Of a stretch of DNA of 7,918 bases, positions 5,987-7,918 are shown piece by piece. Made by a program: the position numbers and the translations under genes. Numbering within the stretch: position 1 is the first letter of the stretch; each line of letters opens with the position of its first letter. This DNA comes from Desulfobulbaceae bacterium UBA5123 (GTDB taxonomy: Bacteria > Desulfobacterota > Desulfobulbia > Desulfobulbales > UBA5123), in contig DHYT01000030.1 of NCBI GenBank assembly GCA_002415465.1, forward strand, positions 2,418 to 10,335. The letters are read 5' to 3'. The notes under the pieces were generated by a model. The model was not told the DNA's origin. It ran no database searches and worked only from the letters and a program-made list of their open reading frames with translations.

Positions 5987-6841
5987 ATGTCGCTCCCCGC
6001 CCATCTCGTCGCCAACTGCTTCGTCAACGTCCCCTTTGCAAGGCTCAAAACCGACCTGCTCGGGGTCGTGTTCGAAAACCGCATCCGACCTGAAATCGGC
6101 CTGGTGAACAACGTACTCTACGACGAACCGGTCAGCGAATTTACCAAAATAGCCAAACTCCTGCGCCAGGAAGGGCTTGCCTGCACCCTGCACGCCCCTT
6201 TCCAGGATCTGATCCCCAGCGCCCAGGATCCGGAAATACTGAAAGCCAGCCGCCGCAAGCTGCACAAGGCCTTTGCGCTGCTGGAGATATTCGAGCCTGA
6301 GGCAATCGTCTGCCATCCGAACTTCGAACCGGACAAGCATGCCTCCAAGGAAGAGTTATGGTTCTCGCAATCATACGAGACGTGGCATGAATTGCTGCAA
6401 ATCGCCGTGGGCTGCAAGGTCCCGATGATGCTTGAAAACACCTACGAAAAATCGCCGGACCCGTTGCGCCGCCTGCTCCTGGCTCTTGATTCGCCTTTCG
6501 CCCGGTTTTGCCTGGATGTGGGCCATGTCATGGCCTTTGCCAAGAATACCTGGCGGGACTGGCTGCCGGCCCTTGAACCATGGCTTGGCCAGTTGCATCT
6601 CCACGATAACGATGGCACCCGCGACGCCCACCTGGGCGTGGGCGAGGGGCTGTTCCAATTCGAGGAACTCTTCACCTACCTCAGAAAACAACGCCTTTCA
6701 CCGATCATCACCCTTGAGCCGCACCAGGAGGAAGAACTGTGGCGCGGCTTTGCCAATATCGACCGGATGGGCCTGTTCGGCTATTGTGCCAAGAGAAATT
6801 TGCCCGATACATTTGTAACACGGAATCTCACCAACGATTGA
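5987..6841 (+). CDS. TIM-barrel protein of the sugar phosphate isomerase/epimerase (AP endonuclease 2) superfamily
   Basis: A 284-residue soluble protein with the motif set of xylose-isomerase-like TIM barrels related to endonuclease IV. Likely metal ligands at the ends of the barrel strands are H69 (LHAPF), H110 (CHPNF), E150 (LEN), D177 and H180 (LDVGH), H204/H206 and D207 (LHLHDNDG), D213 and H215 (DAHLGVGEG), and E244 (LEPH). This is a nearly complete binuclear or trinuclear metal site, so an active enzyme is expected. Superfamily members include sugar isomerases and epimerases, endonuclease IV and the cobamide-remodelling phosphodiesterase CbiR; I cannot choose between them, though the combination of HAPF, CHPN and HLGVGEG makes a DNA-repair endonuclease IV less likely than a small-molecule enzyme. 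ATG at 5987 follows AAGGGTT. It lies 24 nt after the Trm112-like gene and 10 nt before dnaE, suggesting cotranscription. Confidence 0.85.
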   Translation: MSLPAHLVANCFVNVPFARLKTDLLGVVFENRIRPEIGLVNNVLYDEPVSEFTKIAKLLRQEGLACTLHAPFQDLIPSAQDPEILKASRRKLHKAFALLEIFEPEAIVCHPNFEPDKHASKEELWFSQSYETWHELLQIAVGCKVPMMLENTYEKSPDPLRRLLLALDSPFARFCLDVGHVMAFAKNTWRDWLPALEPWLGQLHLHDNDGTRDAHLGVGEGLFQFEELFTYLRKQRLSPIITLEPHQEEELWRGFANIDRMGLFGYCAKRNLPDTFVTRNLTND

Positions 6842-6851
6842 ACGTACAACC

Positions 6852-7918
6852 ATGCCCCACGGACCCGCAATGACCGACGCCGCCCCCACTCCTAAAGCCG
6901 AATTCGTCCACCTCCATGTCCACACCCAGTTCAGCCTGCTGGACGGCGCCATCCGCCTGGGGGACCTGATTGCCACCGCCAAGGAATTCGGCATGGACAC
7001 GGTGACCATCACCGACCACGGCTCCATGTTTGGCGCGCTGCAGTTCTACACCATGGCCAAGGGCGCGGGGCTGAAGCCGATCATCGGCTGCGAATTCTAT
7101 ATCTCCCCCACCGACCGCTTCGACCGCTCGGCCCGGAGCGCCGGCGGCGCCGCCTTCCATCTGGTGCTGCTGGCGATGAACAAGGACGGCTACCAGAACC
7201 TGATGAAACTCGCCTCCATCGCCCAACTGGAGGGCTTTTTCTACAAGCCGCGCATCGACAAGGAGGTGCTGGCCAAATACAGCGATGGCCTGATCGCCCT
7301 CACCGCCTGCCTGCACGGCGCGGTTCCCCACGCCATCGTCCAGGGCGACATGGCCGGGGCGCGCCGCGAGGCGGAAGAGGTACAAAAGATCTTCGGCGAC
7401 CGCCTCTACTTCGAGTTGCAGGAAAACGGCATCCCCGAGCAAACCATCGCCAACAACGGCCTCAAGGAACTGGCCAGGGAGATGTCCATCCCGCTGGTGG
7501 CGACCAACGACTGTCATTACCTGAAGCGCAAGGAATCCACCGCCCACGAGCTTCTGCTCTGCATCCAGACCGGCAAGACCATCAACGACACCACCCGCTT
7601 CCGCTTCTCCACCGACGAGTTGTTCTTTAAGTCCCCGGCCGAGATGAAGCAGGCCTTTGCCCATACCCCGGAGGCCATCGCCAATACCGTCAAGGTCGCC
7701 GAACGATGCAACCTGGAACTCACCTTCGGCGACAACCATTTCCCCAATTTCCCGGTTGCGGAAGGCGAAACCCTGGATTCCATGTTCGAGCGCGCCGCCC
7801 GCGCAGGCCTTGAAGAGCGGCTTGCCGAACTGCGCGAGCAGCAGGAGGTGCCGGCGGAGCTTGAAAAAAACTACCGCGACCGGTTGGACCACGAGATCGA
7901 CGTCATCATCAAGATGGG
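6852..7918 (+). CDS. dnaE: DNA polymerase III alpha subunit (DnaE), N-terminal part
   Basis: The frame is open from 6852 to the end of the window: 355 codons plus two bases, of a protein usually about 1,150 residues. DnaE is the catalytic subunit of the replicative polymerase. The visible part is the N-terminal PHP domain and the beginning of the following region. It begins with EFVHLHVHTQFSLLDGA, and the metal-ligand pattern H20, H22, D31, H56 (TDHG), E81 (GCEFY), H103 (FHLVL), C153 (TACLHG), D220 and H222 (ATNDCHY) is complete, unlike E. coli DnaE where the site is degraded. DELFFKSPAEM (255-265) is another DnaE hallmark. The start is uncertain: ATG at 6852 has no clear ribosome site, while ATG at 6870 (MTDAAPTPK) has a weak GGA upstream and is equally close to the domain; residue numbers here count from 6852. 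A 354-residue frame on the opposite strand is a shadow. Confidence 0.96.
   Translation, partial: MPHGPAMTDAAPTPKAEFVHLHVHTQFSLLDGAIRLGDLIATAKEFGMDTVTITDHGSMFGALQFYTMAKGAGLKPIIGCEFYISPTDRFDRSARSAGGAAFHLVLLAMNKDGYQNLMKLASIAQLEGFFYKPRIDKEVLAKYSDGLIALTACLHGAVPHAIVQGDMAGARREAEEVQKIFGDRLYFELQENGIPEQTIANNGLKELAREMSIPLVATNDCHYLKRKESTAHELLLCIQTGKTINDTTRFRFSTDELFFKSPAEMKQAFAHTPEAIANTVKVAERCNLELTFGDNHFPNFPVAEGETLDSMFERAARAGLEERLAELREQQEVPAELEKNYRDRLDHEIDVIIKM

Noticed and set aside
6828..7892. A 354-residue open frame on the minus strand
   Set aside because: It is antisense to dnaE, whose PHP motifs are intact in the plus-strand frame; the long antisense frame follows from GC-biased third codon positions.
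1..7918. CRISPR array, tRNA or rRNA genes, insertion sequence or attachment site
   Set aside because: No regularly spaced direct repeats, cloverleaf, rRNA signature, transposase or terminal inverted repeats were seen; coding density is high throughout.

Overview
The window is high-GC bacterial chromosome (roughly 60% GC by eye) carrying a chemoreceptor tail, a dTDP-L-rhamnose and glycosyltransferase operon, and a divergent set ending in the start of dnaE. A Gram-negative host is likely because one glycosyltransferase resembles the LPS-core WaaE/KdtX family. The chemoreceptor tail (…IISLDD…) and the overall protein style recall Desulfobacterota (former Deltaproteobacteria). That placement is inference and cannot be settled from sequence alone.

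Layout. Bases 1-315 (+) are the C-terminal end of a methyl-accepting chemotaxis protein whose start lies outside the window. A strong bidirectional hairpin terminator (342-378) separates it from a convergent six-gene operon on the minus strand. Read from its promoter side (about 5675) the operon runs rfbA (4650-5522), rfbC (4102-4650), rfbD (3230-4105), rfbB (2119-3237), a WaaE/KdtX-like glycosyltransferase (1346-2122) and a WbbL-like family-2 glycosyltransferase (427-1344). Neighbouring genes overlap by 1-8 nt or are 1 nt apart, so translation is probably coupled throughout.

The four rfb (rml) enzymes form the complete route from glucose-1-phosphate and dTTP to dTDP-L-rhamnose: RfbA thymidylyltransferase, RfbB 4,6-dehydratase, RfbC 3,5-epimerase, RfbD reductase. 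The two glycosyltransferases that follow are the likely users of this or related sugar donors in LPS core or O-polysaccharide assembly.

The divergent region 5523-5791 holds a good minus-strand promoter, a leader of about 140 nt with a hairpin and a 7-codon upstream ORF whose stop codon lies inside the rfbA ribosome binding site, and a weaker plus-strand promoter candidate. On the plus strand follow a small Trm112/YcaR-like zinc-ribbon protein (5792-5962), a TIM-barrel protein of the xylose-isomerase/endonuclease-IV fold (5987-6841) and the first 355 codons of dnaE, the DNA polymerase III alpha subunit (6852 to the window end). The dnaE PHP domain keeps all nine expected metal-ligand positions.

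Most of the window is ordinary, recognisable chromosome. I see no mobile element, CRISPR array, tRNA or rRNA, and no clearly new biological system. The points most worth a second look are the rfbA leader, the unassigned TIM-barrel protein and the intact PHP site of DnaE.
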